DNA of 64,000 bases from a bacterium (GTDB lineage Bacteria > Vulcanimicrobiota > JABDET01), in assembly GCA_021800275.1 (NCBI GenBank), contig JAJYZB010000010.1, forward strand, positions 17,668 to 81,667, in the 5' to 3' direction. Position 1 is the stretch's first letter. Every line of letters starts with the position of its first letter. Below, piece by piece: positions 26,596 to 36,121 of the stretch. The notes beneath the pieces are model-generated. The model was not told the origin of the DNA. It saw nothing but the letters and a program-made list of their open reading frames with translations, and searched no databases. The translations under genes were made by a program, and so were the position numbers.

Positions 26596-27834
26596 ATGCT
26601 TTCTGAAAAAATGAAAATTCCTGAAACGAAAGAAGAGCTTTCAAAGATCTTAAAAGAAACACAGACAGGAATTTCTGTCATCCCCTGGGGTTCAGGAACC
26701 CATCAAGGGATTGGGCATTATCCAGAAAAAAAAATTACTGATCCTGATATTCTTGGCATTGGGTCAGAAAGACTAAATCGCATACTAGATTATTCTAAAA
26801 AAGATTTTATAATCACGGTTGAGGTAGGAATAAAACTTAAACATCTCCAAACTTTTCTGAATAAAGAGATGCTTTTTTTCCCTTTTTTTTCGGTGGAATG
26901 CGAAAACCGATCCCTTGGGGGAATTCTCGCTGCGGCCAGCTTTAATTCTCTTTCCTACCGCTATGGATTAATACGAGATCTTGTTCTAGGATTAACTGTA
27001 TGCCATTCTGATGGGACAATCACGAAATCCGGAGGGAAAGTGGTTAAAAATGTGTCAGGATATGAAATGCAGAAACTGCACATCGGCTCTTTGGGAACCC
27101 TTGGCTATCTAATAAGCTGCACTTTGAAAGTTTCCTCAATTCCAGAAAAGAAAATTTTCCTGCACTTCGATATTGAAGAACCAGGCGTTGGAATTGAAAA
27201 ATTAAATCGCTTTTTCACTTCCAATCTCTCCTTAACTGGAGTTTTTTTGAAACTTAAATTTAACTCCTCTCCTCAGCAGAACCCCTGTCATCACTTAACT
27301 GTTTGGATCTTTGGAAAAGAGCGAAGCGCTGAATTTATAAAAAATGAAATCTTAACCACCGTGCAGAGTTCTAAAACTAAAGCCCCCTCTGAATTCACAG
27401 AGAAAGAAGCAGAAAACTTTCTAGACCTCTCAACTCCAATAAACCCTGAAGAAACACAAAATATTTCAGAAATTCTCTGCTCGGGATTTATCCCCCCTTC
27501 GATTTTTTTTGAACTCTATAAAAAGATAGAAAACTTGTCCATTGGATTAAATTTCTCTTCGGATCTGCTTCTATCTCTCCAGGGAAGTTTTTCTTGCTCT
27601 TGGAAATGGAATGGTAAAACACCCGAAAATATTCTTGAATCCTTTCACGAACTGAATCATTTCGTGTCTCAAAAAGGGGGGTGGATCAGGTACGAGAAAG
27701 TGCCACTGCCTTTATGGAAGGATTGGGAAATGTGGGGAGAAAAAAGACCTGAATGGAAAATTTCAAGAGAGTTAAAAAAAATCTTTGATCCAAAAGGAAT
27801 TCTAAACCCTGGACGATTTGTTCTAAAAACTTGA
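26596..27834 (+). CDS. glcE: Glycolate oxidase FAD-binding subunit GlcE-like
   Basis: FAD-linked oxidase (PCMH-type) of 412 residues. Seen: ISVIPWGSGTHQG for FAD pyrophosphate binding, LDYSKKDFIITVEVG, SLGGILAAASFNSLSYRYGLIRDLVLG, KSGGKVVKNVSGYEMQKLHIGSLGTLG, and a C-terminal FDPKGILNPGRF. The shortened length and SGYEM/KLHIGSLG are as in GlcE rather than GlcD. Glycolate oxidase is normally GlcDEF. Here GlcE is followed 46 bases later by GlcF with no GlcD, so the catalytic subunit is encoded elsewhere or this pair serves another 2-hydroxyacid dehydrogenase. Confidence 0.85.
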   Translation: MLSEKMKIPETKEELSKILKETQTGISVIPWGSGTHQGIGHYPEKKITDPDILGIGSERLNRILDYSKKDFIITVEVGIKLKHLQTFLNKEMLFFPFFSVECENRSLGGILAAASFNSLSYRYGLIRDLVLGLTVCHSDGTITKSGGKVVKNVSGYEMQKLHIGSLGTLGYLISCTLKVSSIPEKKIFLHFDIEEPGVGIEKLNRFFTSNLSLTGVFLKLKFNSSPQQNPCHHLTVWIFGKERSAEFIKNEILTTVQSSKTKAPSEFTEKEAENFLDLSTPINPEETQNISEILCSGFIPPSIFFELYKKIENLSIGLNFSSDLLLSLQGSFSCSWKWNGKTPENILESFHELNHFVSQKGGWIRYEKVPLPLWKDWEMWGEKRPEWKISRELKKIFDPKGILNPGRFVLKT

Positions 27835-27880
27835 TGAGAACGTGCCTGAGCAGACCTGATGATATCAAAAGAGAGGGAAC

Positions 27881-29248
27881 ATGGATCTAGAAAAACTGAA
27901 AACCTGTGTTCACTGCGGACTCTGTCTTGAAGCCTGTCCAACTTACAGGATTTTAAAAAATGAGGCAGATTCCCCTAGAGGAAGGATTGTGTTCATGCGA
28001 GGACTGGCGGAAAATAAAATTACGCTGACTCCCGCAGTTTTCAAACATCTAGACGCCTGTCTGGACTGCAGAGCTTGTGAAACTGTATGTCCTGCAGGGG
28101 TTTCTTATGGAGAATTAATTGAGCAGGCACGAATGGAAATGCCCCCTGAAATCTCTGGAGGAAAACTAAAAACAAGGATAAAAAGATTCATCTTAACGAA
28201 AGTGCTGGGGGATCCCCTTTTTCTGGGATGGCTGGGAAAAGCGCTTCAGCTCTATCAAAAAAGTGGATTAAAAAAGCTCATTTCAAAAACTCAAATTTTA
28301 AAGCTCTTTCCTGAAACAGTTCAAAAAGCAGAGGCTCTGCTGCCAGAAATACAGACTGCCCCAAAATCTTCGTTTCACAGCCCCTCTGAATCTGCAAACT
28401 CTTTTGACTTCAATCTGTCTGCCTATAAAAACCCTATTGTTACAGAAACTCAAGAGAAACTCCTGCCTAAATCGAGCAGCAGTGAAACCCCAAAATCAAA
28501 ACTTCGAATTGCCTTATTCAGAGGATGTATTGCCCCTATCCTATTCCCTCAAGTCGAACATGCTGTGATGCAAGTTTTATCCCTAATGGGCTGCGAAGTT
28601 CTAATTCCAAAGAACCAAATCTGCTGTGGAGCGCTCCTGGTTCACAGCGGATTCCAGAAAGAAGCTCTTGATTTCGTTAAAAAAAATCTAGAGGTTTTCC
28701 GGTCAGAGAAACCTGATTTTATTGTGACCACTGCAGCAGGGTGCGGCTCCTGGTTAAAAGAATGCTCCAAATTTTCCCCTGAGGCAGAAGAATTTTCGAG
28801 TAAAGTTAAAGATTTCACCGAATTGATTCACCCTCTAAATTTCAGCTTAACGTGGAAGCCACTCCCGCTGAAAGTAGTTTATCTGGATGCCTGCCATCTG
28901 CTGCATGCGCAGAAGATCAAGGATGAACCCCGCGAACTTCTGAACCTGATCCCTGATCTGCAGCTTTTAAACCCTCCCCATCCTGACTGGTGCTGCGGCA
29001 GCGCCGGAATCTACAATTTAACCCATCCCGAACTGGCAGAAAAAATATTAGAAAAGAAAATGGAAACCTTTATTTCTCTAAATCCAGATATCATTGCAGT
29101 AGGGAATCCAGGCTGCGCCCTCCAGATTAGAATGGGATTAAAAAAAGCTGGATTAAATATCCCCATTCTTCATCCTGCTGAACTGCTGCAGATGAGCTTG
29201 ATGGGAACAGGACTTGATCCGCTTCTGAAATCAAAGAGGTGTCAGTAG
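27881..29248 (+). CDS. glcF: Glycolate oxidase iron-sulfur subunit GlcF-like
   Basis: A 455-residue protein with two N-terminal [4Fe-4S] motifs, CVHCGLCLEACP (from residue 10) and CLDCRACETVCPAGVSYGE (from about 61), and two C-terminal CCG domains (QICCGALLVHSG and DWCCGSAGIYNL). This is the electron-transfer architecture of GlcF. Between them, around residues 150-205, is a less conserved Ser/Pro/Lys-rich linker. GAGAGGGA precedes the ATG. It is cotranscribed with the GlcE-like gene. The stop overlaps the convergent small gene by 18 bases. Confidence 0.9.
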   Translation: MDLEKLKTCVHCGLCLEACPTYRILKNEADSPRGRIVFMRGLAENKITLTPAVFKHLDACLDCRACETVCPAGVSYGELIEQARMEMPPEISGGKLKTRIKRFILTKVLGDPLFLGWLGKALQLYQKSGLKKLISKTQILKLFPETVQKAEALLPEIQTAPKSSFHSPSESANSFDFNLSAYKNPIVTETQEKLLPKSSSSETPKSKLRIALFRGCIAPILFPQVEHAVMQVLSLMGCEVLIPKNQICCGALLVHSGFQKEALDFVKKNLEVFRSEKPDFIVTTAAGCGSWLKECSKFSPEAEEFSSKVKDFTELIHPLNFSLTWKPLPLKVVYLDACHLLHAQKIKDEPRELLNLIPDLQLLNPPHPDWCCGSAGIYNLTHPELAEKILEKKMETFISLNPDIIAVGNPGCALQIRMGLKKAGLNIPILHPAELLQMSLMGTGLDPLLKSKRCQ

Positions 29249-29557
29249 GTGGCAAAGGCAATCCTTAAAATACAAGTTGAACCTTCTCATCGCCACCCCG
29301 GCTTTTCGCATTTCGCGCAGCATTCCTGTCAGTTCCTGGATTGCACAATAAATTTTCGTTATCGTCTTCTTATTTTTCAAGAAAAGTTCAACCATGTAAG
29401 GAAATTCATGATCATCACAAGTCATACATTTGTGACGAACAAGACTTACCCCAGCAATTTCGCCGAAAGGGACAACTCTTTTCGCGGGAAACCAACCCTG
29501 TGCGGACAAAAGCTCTATTTTCCTGGAACCCGCCTGATAGCTGAGAGTGTACATCAT
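29231..29557 (-). CDS. Small protein of unknown function
   Basis: A 108-residue protein with a convincing ribosome binding site (AGGAGG 5 bases before tandem ATGs). It has strands such as LSYQAGSRKIELLS, AKRVVPFGEIAGVSLVRHKC and YMVELFLKNKKTITKIYC, followed by an amphipathic helix QELTGMLREMRKAGVAM. The order of strands then a long helix is reminiscent of a PH-like domain, but I cannot name a family. It contains CMTC and several other Cys residues. The 3' end overlaps glcF convergently by 18 bases. Confidence 0.55.
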   Translation of the reverse strand: MMYTLSYQAGSRKIELLSAQGWFPAKRVVPFGEIAGVSLVRHKCMTCDDHEFPYMVELFLKNKKTITKIYCAIQELTGMLREMRKAGVAMRRFNLYFKDCLCHLLTPL

Positions 29558-29579
29558 CGCGCCTCCTTCCTGAACTAAT

Positions 29580-29870
29580 TCCAGTATAACCCATCAAGCT
29601 GGATTTGTCTGTGATAGAAGCACATCTGCGAAATTAAAGAGACGTCGGGCTGGGGCACATGGCTGCATTAAATGATCCTCACAAATTGACAGAGCTTAAC
29701 AAGGAACTCACGGAGTTTGCGAAAACATAGGGTGAAGATGGTAGTGTATGGGCAGGCGATGCATCTGTTTCACTATCATTGGGCTGACATTCTTCGAGGG
29801 AGTGATCTCACAGTACGCTGTTGAGCTGAGGAAAGAATGATTTTGTGCTTTATCTCCGAAAAAGATAACC
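29580..29870. other. Non-coding debris upstream of the AAA-like gene
   Basis: About 290 bases without an intact gene. Short coding-like stretches exist on the plus strand (for example LDLSVIEAHLRN, then a frame reading DPHKLTELNKELTEFAKT) but are broken by stops. The composition is slightly richer in GC than the neighbours. This looks like remains of decayed small genes at the edge of an accessory island. Confidence 0.4.
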
Positions 29871-31430
29871 ATGAAAAAACTTCCCATTGGGATTCAAAAT
29901 TTTGAAAAACTCAGAACAGAAAATTACTATTATGTGGATAAAACTCCGTTTATTAAAAACCTGGTGGAGGGGGGCAGTTATTACTTCTTATCCAGACCCA
30001 GACGATTCGGAAAATCCCTTTTCATCAATACCCTGAAACATGCTTTCTCAGGAAACAAACCCTTATTCGAAGGGCTTTACCTTGAAAAAAATTGGGACTG
30101 GAATATAAAACATCCAGTGATTCACATCTCTTTCGGCGCTGGCTTTTTTCGAACCCTGGAAGAATTAAAAATCAATTTGAACGATCTGCTTCTTTCTAAT
30201 GCTTCACTCTATAATCTGCGGCTCAAACATGATTTCCCTAACCTTGCTTTTAAGCACCTTGTTCAGGATCTCTATCAAACCCATCATCAAAAAGTGGTTG
30301 TTCTTATTGATGAATACGATAAACCTATCCTGGACAATCTCACAAAACTTGACATCGCTCAAGAGATCAGAGAAGAGTTAAAAAACCTGTATTCTGTGAT
30401 CAAAGATTCAGATGAATATCTTAAATTTGCTTTTTTAACTGGTGTTTCTAAGTTCAGTAAAGTCTCCATTTTCAGCGGCCTCAATAATCTCATTGATATT
30501 ACCCTGGATCCCCAATTTGGAACCCTGTGCGGATACACAGAAAATGAACTCCTTGAAACCTTTCAGGACCGTTTGGAAGGGATGAATCTTGAAGAAGTCA
30601 GAGAGTGGTACAATGGCTATTCCTGGCTCAGTGAAAAAGTATATAATCCCTTTGATATTCTCTTATTCCTCAGAGAAAAGCGGTTTCAACCTTACTGGTT
30701 TGAAACAGGAACCCCAAGTTTCCTCATTCAATTGATGCAGGAGAAAAAATACCCTCTCCCAAGCCTTGAAAACTTAAAAGCTTCTGAACTGCTGCTCGGA
30801 AGTTTTGAAATTGAAAAAATTCCTGTTGAAACTCTCCTTTTCCAAACGGGCTACCTTACGATTAAACAATCTCTCCAGTATGAAGATAAAAGAGTTTATC
30901 AGTTGAGTTACCCGAACAAAGAAGTCAAAATGAGTTTGATGGATTCCGTTCTCAATGATTTCGTTCAAAACACTTCAGAAAAAGAAAACACAGAACTTAA
31001 ATTGATCGACATTTTAAACCAAAATCAGATAGAAAAACTTAAATCAATCTTTCACGGTTTTTTTGCTTCTATCCCCTATGAATGGTACACCAAAAACAAC
31101 TTGGCGGCCTATGAAGGATTTTATGCTTCTCTTGTTTATGCCTATTTCGCTGCTTCAGGGTTAAACTGTGTCGTAGAAGAATCCACCTCAAAAGGGAGGC
31201 TGGACATGGGGGTCTTTTACAAAAACCGCTGTTATCTTTTTGAATTTAAGGTTGTGGAACTTGAGCCAGAAGGAAAAGCATTAGAGCAGATCAAGAAAAA
31301 AAAATATGATGAAAAATATCGTGAAAAATATGAAGAGATTTATCTCATTGGAATCGAGTTCAGCGCAAAAGAAAAGAATGTCGTTCTTTTTGAGTGGGAG
31401 AAACAGCATAAAAAGGGGTTAAAGTTGTGA
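29871..31430 (+). CDS. AAA-ATPase-like / PD-(D/E)XK nuclease-like protein
   Basis: A 519-residue protein of the mobile family combining an AAA-ATPase-like domain (PF09820 type) and a C-terminal PD-(D/E)XK nuclease-like domain (PF08011 type). It begins KKLPIGIQNFEKLRTENYYYVDKT, the family signature; Walker A is SRPRRFGKSLFINTL, Walker B VVVLIDEYDKP, and FLTGVSKFSKVSIFSGLNNL is also typical. The nuclease-like end reads GRLDMGVFYKNRCYLFEFKV with Asp and ExK. Such genes occur in many copies in some genomes and their role is unsettled. Surrounding debris and the neighbouring HicBA module suggest horizontal gain. Confidence 0.93.
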   Translation: MKKLPIGIQNFEKLRTENYYYVDKTPFIKNLVEGGSYYFLSRPRRFGKSLFINTLKHAFSGNKPLFEGLYLEKNWDWNIKHPVIHISFGAGFFRTLEELKINLNDLLLSNASLYNLRLKHDFPNLAFKHLVQDLYQTHHQKVVVLIDEYDKPILDNLTKLDIAQEIREELKNLYSVIKDSDEYLKFAFLTGVSKFSKVSIFSGLNNLIDITLDPQFGTLCGYTENELLETFQDRLEGMNLEEVREWYNGYSWLSEKVYNPFDILLFLREKRFQPYWFETGTPSFLIQLMQEKKYPLPSLENLKASELLLGSFEIEKIPVETLLFQTGYLTIKQSLQYEDKRVYQLSYPNKEVKMSLMDSVLNDFVQNTSEKENTELKLIDILNQNQIEKLKSIFHGFFASIPYEWYTKNNLAAYEGFYASLVYAYFAASGLNCVVEESTSKGRLDMGVFYKNRCYLFEFKVVELEPEGKALEQIKKKKYDEKYREKYEEIYLIGIEFSAKEKNVVLFEWEKQHKKGLKL

Positions 31431-31680
31431 AATTTTCAAATTTTCGTATATGCAAATACCGCATAACGAGCATACTCAATTCGACTATAAGGGGCTAAAC
31501 CTCAACAGAAAGGTTGACCTCACCAATCATGGCGGAGCTTTCAGAATCGGTGAAGCCAGTTCGGAATGTGGCCACTGCTGCACTAGTTTACAGGACTTAT
31601 ATTTCGGGAGATAAACCAGGACAGATCTTCGTTTTTAAGAATAAGGGAGGGATTATAGTTGTATTCGTGAATAAAAATGT

Positions 31681-31903
31681 TATGCCACTAATTTTTCATG
31701 TTACTCTTGAGAAAGCAGAAGACGGTTGGATTGTTGCTGAATGTCCTGCTCTTCCAGGGTGTGTTTCTCAAGGGAAAGACGAAAAGGAAGCTTTGGATAA
31801 TATTAAAGAAGCCATTGCCGGCTGGCTCTGGACAGAAGACAAGAAGGCTTTTCAAGCAATCTCCAAAAAATCTGGGAAGTCTCCTATTGTGGTTGCCATT
31901 TAG
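31681..31903 (+). CDS. hicB: HicB-family antitoxin
   Basis: Partial RNase H-like HicB domain of 74 residues: FHVTLEKAEDGWIVAECPALPGC, then VSQGKDEKEALDNIKEAI, the complete family signature. The open frame extends upstream to 31514, but the extra 56 residues match nothing in HicB, so the ATG at 31681 is preferred. The ribosome binding site is weak (GGGAGGG at 31646-31652 is too far from it). hicA begins 3 bases after the stop, so the pair forms a type II toxin-antitoxin operon in the order antitoxin-toxin. There is no helix-turn-helix tail. Confidence 0.88.
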
Positions 31904-31905
31904 CA

Positions 31906-32127
31906 GTGACAAGGCTTGCAAACATTTCTGGCAAGGAGGCGGTGAAAGCCTTTCAGAAAGCAGGGTGGCGTAAGGTTGGACAAGTGGGGAGTCACGTAAT
32001 CCTGATCAAACCAGGCGTAAAGGCCAATCTTTCCATCCCCCAGCATAATGAGTTATCTATAGGCACTCTACGGGCACTCATCCGCAGCGCAGGAATGACG
32101 GTTGAGGAATTTATTGGACTCCTTTAG
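31906..32127 (+). CDS. hicA: HicA-family toxin (mRNA interferase)
   Basis: A 73-residue dsRBD-fold toxin: ISGKEAVKAFQKAGWRKVGQ, then GSHVILIKPG with the catalytic His of the GSH motif, and the C-terminal IPQHNELSIGTLRALIRSAGMT. HicA cleaves mRNA and is neutralised by HicB. It starts with GTG three bases after the hicB stop, so it is translationally coupled. All conserved features are intact, so the module may be active. Confidence 0.9.
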   Translation: MTRLANISGKEAVKAFQKAGWRKVGQVGSHVILIKPGVKANLSIPQHNELSIGTLRALIRSAGMTVEEFIGLL

Positions 32128-32886
32128 CTTTTTTGTTTTGGATGATAAATGTTCTTCTCACTCGACTTCACTTTAGAAAACAGGCTGTCAATTGGATTGG
32201 TGGAGTAAACAGTGGTGAAGAATGAAGGGCGCAGGGTCACCTCTGTTGTAAACGCTCTCCACAGGAGAAATAACGCGAAAAATTTCCATTCTTCATGTCA
32301 ACTCAACATAATTATTCAGTTCAAGTTCTCCTTCTATCTGAAAGCGTTTGTCACGCGAAAAGTTCACCCACCCTTTTTTCTCATCCCCTCAGATTAATTC
32401 TTGTTCGTCTATTCTACCCTTCTGAGCTAAATAAAATCATCAATAAAATAAAAAAATGACTCCAATTATCTTGCAGAAATTTAGAGTGGGTGACATTTTC
32501 CCTGGGCAATTAACCCATGACATAATCGCTGGGGAATTACAGGGAATATGCACCTTCACAGGAAAAATTCTGTCTGCATAAGAATCATAGAACCATATTT
32601 AAAAGCATAAAACAGTAATCGAGGAAAATGAAAAAAAAGCACAGCCATGCTTAATGAATCCAGTGTAACATTAGAAGCTTCCAGAAAAAAGCGGCACTAC
32701 TTTAAAAGCAGCCAAAGATTTAAAAAGAAATGGAGTAGGATACGAGATTGTCCCTGAAATCGCTGAACGGGCGGTTAAGAGATTGAAAAACTATCAAGCC
32801 AATTTATTGATTTAGATTTTATGAAACAAGACGCCAAAACCATATATGCTCAATCAAGTGATATTAAGCTGATCTTCCCTGCTGCT
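32128..32886. other. Non-coding region with degraded coding fragments
   Basis: About 760 bases with no intact gene. One plus-strand fragment near 32708-32816 reads AAKDLKRNGVGYEIVPEIAE and continues RAVKRLKNYQANLLI to a stop, but lacks an N-terminus. The rest is AT-rich with many stops. It follows the HicBA module and looks like a graveyard between accessory genes and the methyltransferase. Confidence 0.45.
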
Positions 32887-33534
32887 TCACGGCTTTGCAA
32901 GACAAACCAGAGCATAATGGTACTGCAGTCTTTCTTCTTTTTGAATCGAAAATCCAAACTGTTTTACCCGCCCTGCAGCTTCCTTGATCGAATAGACATG
33001 ATCTCGGGGAGGACCAACAGGACGATCGATTTCAGAACTCCAATCAACGAATAAAATCTTTCCATCCGATTTTATTATCTGTTTAATGTCCTGCAGAGCT
33101 TCATCCCCCAATTCATGCAAGACATTAAGAGCCAGAATTCGATCTGCGTCTAATTTTGGCAGAGCTCCTGTTTTAACTAACAGCGGATATATTTTGAGGT
33201 TAGAGTTTTTTTCAAGTTTTTCTTTCACTCGCGCTAACATTTCTTCTTGTTCATCAAGAGCAGTGATGTTCAAATCTGGCCGAAGTTTCGCCAGTTCAAA
33301 GGCATAAGTTCCTGTTCCTGTCCCAAAATCAACAACAATTCCATTTTGCGGCGGGTTTAATAGAGATAAAATTTTTGCGGGAGGGAGATAAGAAAATCTT
33401 TCTGGATCATCCAGCAGAGCGGCTTTACCAGGGTCAAATCGTTCAGGCTGCTTTGCCCCGTGTCTTTCGTGATGGTGATGCCCATGATCCTGTTCTCTAT
33501 GTCCAATCTGAAGGGATTCTGTTTCTTTTTTCAT
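32887..33534 (-). CDS. Class I SAM-dependent methyltransferase with His-rich N-terminus
   Basis: A 215-residue methyltransferase. The Rossmann motif I is VVDFGTGTGTYAFELA, followed by LDEQEEML (motif II acidic residue) and ADRILALNVLHELG, as in UbiE/COQ5-like small-molecule methyltransferases. Residues 16-26 are DHGHHHHERHG, a likely metal-binding patch rarely found in this family. GGAG lies 6 bases before the ATG. The gene is divergent from the TonB-dependent receptor across 124 bases. The His-rich segment and that neighbour hint at a role in metal uptake or in methylating a metal(loid) or chelator, but this is inference. Confidence 0.82.
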   Translation of the reverse strand: MKKETESLQIGHREQDHGHHHHERHGAKQPERFDPGKAALLDDPERFSYLPPAKILSLLNPPQNGIVVDFGTGTGTYAFELAKLRPDLNITALDEQEEMLARVKEKLEKNSNLKIYPLLVKTGALPKLDADRILALNVLHELGDEALQDIKQIIKSDGKILFVDWSSEIDRPVGPPRDHVYSIKEAAGRVKQFGFSIQKEERLQYHYALVCLAKP

Positions 33535-33658
33535 TTTTTCTCCTTTTTATTTCTTGCCCAATCTTCTATTTCTTCTCAAATCTTCCCCCTTATGGGTTGT
33601 GCTATAATTCCACAATACGACAAAAGGAAAAATTTTAAAATAAACAGAAAAAATTGAT

Positions 33659-36043
33659 ATGCCGAAAACTACTCCTTCAATTATTTTTCTAACTTCTGTT
33701 CTTTTTTTACTTCCGATGACAGCCCTTCCCAAATCCATTTCCCGAAGTTCATCTTCAGGAAGCCTGAAAGTTCTTGTGCAAAAAGCTCAAACAAAACAGC
33801 CCATTAAAAACGCAGAGGTCGAAATTCAAAGCCGCAGTCCGCTCTTTACTCCTGAAATCATTTATACAAACTCAAAAGGGATCGCAGTTTTCTCAAATCT
33901 TCCTCCAGACAAATACACGATTATGGTTTCCTGGAAAAAAGAAACTCTCTATCAAGAGCAAAAAGTTAATGCCACGAAAACTTCTTTTGTTTTCTTTTCT
34001 CTCTTGAAATCTGGGAAAAATCCATCTGTAGAGGTCATTGCCTCTGGACCGAAAGCTCATCCTCTATCCCCAAGCAGAGGAACCACTACAAAACTAGGAA
34101 ATCGCTTTCTCCAAACCCAAATCACACAGCCCAGCAAATTAACCAGCATTCTGGCAGCAACCCCTGGAGTCGCAACAGAATCCACCGGGCAAATCCATAT
34201 TGAAGGAGAACACAGAGCCCTTACTTACATGCTGGACGGAGTCCCTCTTCCTTTAACCCCTGAAAGTGAAACAGACCCTTTTATTGATCCACGATTCTTA
34301 AGTTCTCTTTCCATTCAAACCGGTGAATTCGCAGCAGGCGACACAGAGAAACTAGGAGGGATCCTCACCTTTGTGCCTCTAGAGGGACAAACTGCTGTAT
34401 CAGGGGAAATCTCCCCTACTTTTGGAAGTTTTGGTACCACTGGAATTCTTGGATATTTTGATGGGAAAACTCAAAGCGGCAGCTGGAACTATTTTGCTGG
34501 AGGAGCCACTCGACACTCTGACCTTTTCAGTGGTCCAGTCAATCCATACCAGCAGACTCTCAATAATTATGGCACTCAATCCAGCGGTTTTATGCATCTA
34601 ATTCATAAAACCAAAAATGAACGAATTGCCCTGGATTTTGGTCAGGAAGGGGAAAATTTCGCGATCCCTAATACCCCTCTGGCACAAGCTGCAGGAGTCC
34701 TTCAGACTGAAAATGACAATAATCTCTTTGGAGTTTTCTCCTTAGAACAAAATCTTTCTAAAAAATTAACTCTGCATTTTGGTTACTCATACCTTGACTC
34801 AACTCAACTGGTTCAAAACAACGGGAAATTTACCCCCTTTATTCAAGCTGTTAATATGCCTAATGTGTATTTAAATGGACTGCCTGAAAACCCTGAAGAT
34901 CCTGGAGCTCCTGTTCTTCCTTATGCTAATGATCAAACAACTCAAAATCTATTGACGTTAAGCTTCTCGCAGCAACTCTCCCCTGACAACCGCTTTTCCT
35001 GGGGGGGACTGGTCAACTTTATGCACGTTAACAACTTCTGGAATTTCGTGGATGCAGGTGGCTCTGGATCTCTGCCCAATGAACTAGGTCCCCCAATCTG
35101 CTACTGTCCTGGTACTGTTTACATTAGTCAAGATAATAGAAACGGATTTCATGGAGATGCTTTTGTCAATGATTCCATGAGTTTTGGGAAAAAAGTGGAA
35201 TTAGACATGGGACTGCGCTGGGACTACTACAATAATGGAGTTAATATTTCTACTACACAAGCAAGCCCATTTATCAATTTGTCTTATATTTTAACTCCTA
35301 CCCAAACCCTTTATCTGGCATTTGATCACTTATACAATGTACCTCCTCTGGAGTTAGACATTCACGGGGGGCTTCTGGTTTATCCAGAAAATGTGAATGA
35401 CTATCAATTGTACGACAAAATCCAAGCTTCCCACCACGTCTCTGTTGAAATAGGAGGTTATATGAAAAAATTTGTCAACCAACTGGATATCGGGCTCCTT
35501 CTGCCCTTTACAAATATTCCCATATATGCCCCTGACAATTTCCCTGTGGCTGAAGCCAATGGACTAGAATTAGCTGCTCATTCTAACAATCCAGCAGGAA
35601 TGAACTGGTTTCTCAATTATCTTTTTTCTCTGGCTAAAAACCTTTCCCCAGGAGCTGGATCTGTCATCTATTTTCCCCTTTATGATGACCAGGATCAGCG
35701 CCATACTCTAACCTTTGGGCTTTCCTACAATCTTCCCAGTGGCTTTTATGCCAGTATTTACAACCAATATGGCAGCGGCTATCCCCAAAAAGTCTCAGCC
35801 CTGTATGCGCCTTATGGTGTCTTCCCTTTTGGGCTGAATGGCTACCGCGAATCCCATTTTATTTCCAATTTAAATATCGGATGGAGACAGCTTTCCAAAA
35901 ACTCTTATTCTCCGATTGGTGTTTCATTTGAAATTTTAAACCTTTTCAACTCCAACCGCAACATTGACTTTCTTTCAGATTTTTCAGGAACCCGATTTAT
36001 TACAGCTCGAGAGTTTATGCTGAATCTCTCCAAAACCTTCTAA
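33659..36043 (+). CDS. TonB-dependent outer-membrane receptor
   Basis: A 794-residue protein with an N-terminal signal peptide (PSIIFLTSVLFLLPMTALPK), a carboxypeptidase-regulatory-like beta domain at about 37-110 (LKVLVQKAQTKQPIKNAEVE, YTNSKGIAVFSNLPPDKYTI), a plug domain at about 150-250 (LTSILAATPGVATESTGQIH and ALTYMLDGVPLP) and a C-terminal beta-barrel with alternating aromatic strands ending in NLSKTF, a terminal Phe as in outer-membrane proteins. No ExbBD or TonB gene is nearby. The ligand is unknown; the divergent His-rich methyltransferase suggests a metal complex. There is no clear ribosome binding site at the ATG. Confidence 0.9.
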   Translation: MPKTTPSIIFLTSVLFLLPMTALPKSISRSSSSGSLKVLVQKAQTKQPIKNAEVEIQSRSPLFTPEIIYTNSKGIAVFSNLPPDKYTIMVSWKKETLYQEQKVNATKTSFVFFSLLKSGKNPSVEVIASGPKAHPLSPSRGTTTKLGNRFLQTQITQPSKLTSILAATPGVATESTGQIHIEGEHRALTYMLDGVPLPLTPESETDPFIDPRFLSSLSIQTGEFAAGDTEKLGGILTFVPLEGQTAVSGEISPTFGSFGTTGILGYFDGKTQSGSWNYFAGGATRHSDLFSGPVNPYQQTLNNYGTQSSGFMHLIHKTKNERIALDFGQEGENFAIPNTPLAQAAGVLQTENDNNLFGVFSLEQNLSKKLTLHFGYSYLDSTQLVQNNGKFTPFIQAVNMPNVYLNGLPENPEDPGAPVLPYANDQTTQNLLTLSFSQQLSPDNRFSWGGLVNFMHVNNFWNFVDAGGSGSLPNELGPPICYCPGTVYISQDNRNGFHGDAFVNDSMSFGKKVELDMGLRWDYYNNGVNISTTQASPFINLSYILTPTQTLYLAFDHLYNVPPLELDIHGGLLVYPENVNDYQLYDKIQASHHVSVEIGGYMKKFVNQLDIGLLLPFTNIPIYAPDNFPVAEANGLELAAHSNNPAGMNWFLNYLFSLAKNLSPGAGSVIYFPLYDDQDQRHTLTFGLSYNLPSGFYASIYNQYGSGYPQKVSALYAPYGVFPFGLNGYRESHFISNLNIGWRQLSKNSYSPIGVSFEILNLFNSNRNIDFLSDFSGTRFITAREFMLNLSKTF

Positions 36044-36121
36044 CAGATCGCCTCATTAGGTTAAACCTCTTAAACTATCCGCGCGCAGTTAACTCCACAG
36101 ATTCTCTATGAACCTGACGGA

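Noticed and set aside
31514..31680. 56-residue N-terminal extension of HicB
   Set aside because: It matches nothing in the HicB family and would make the antitoxin atypically long; more likely remnant sequence.
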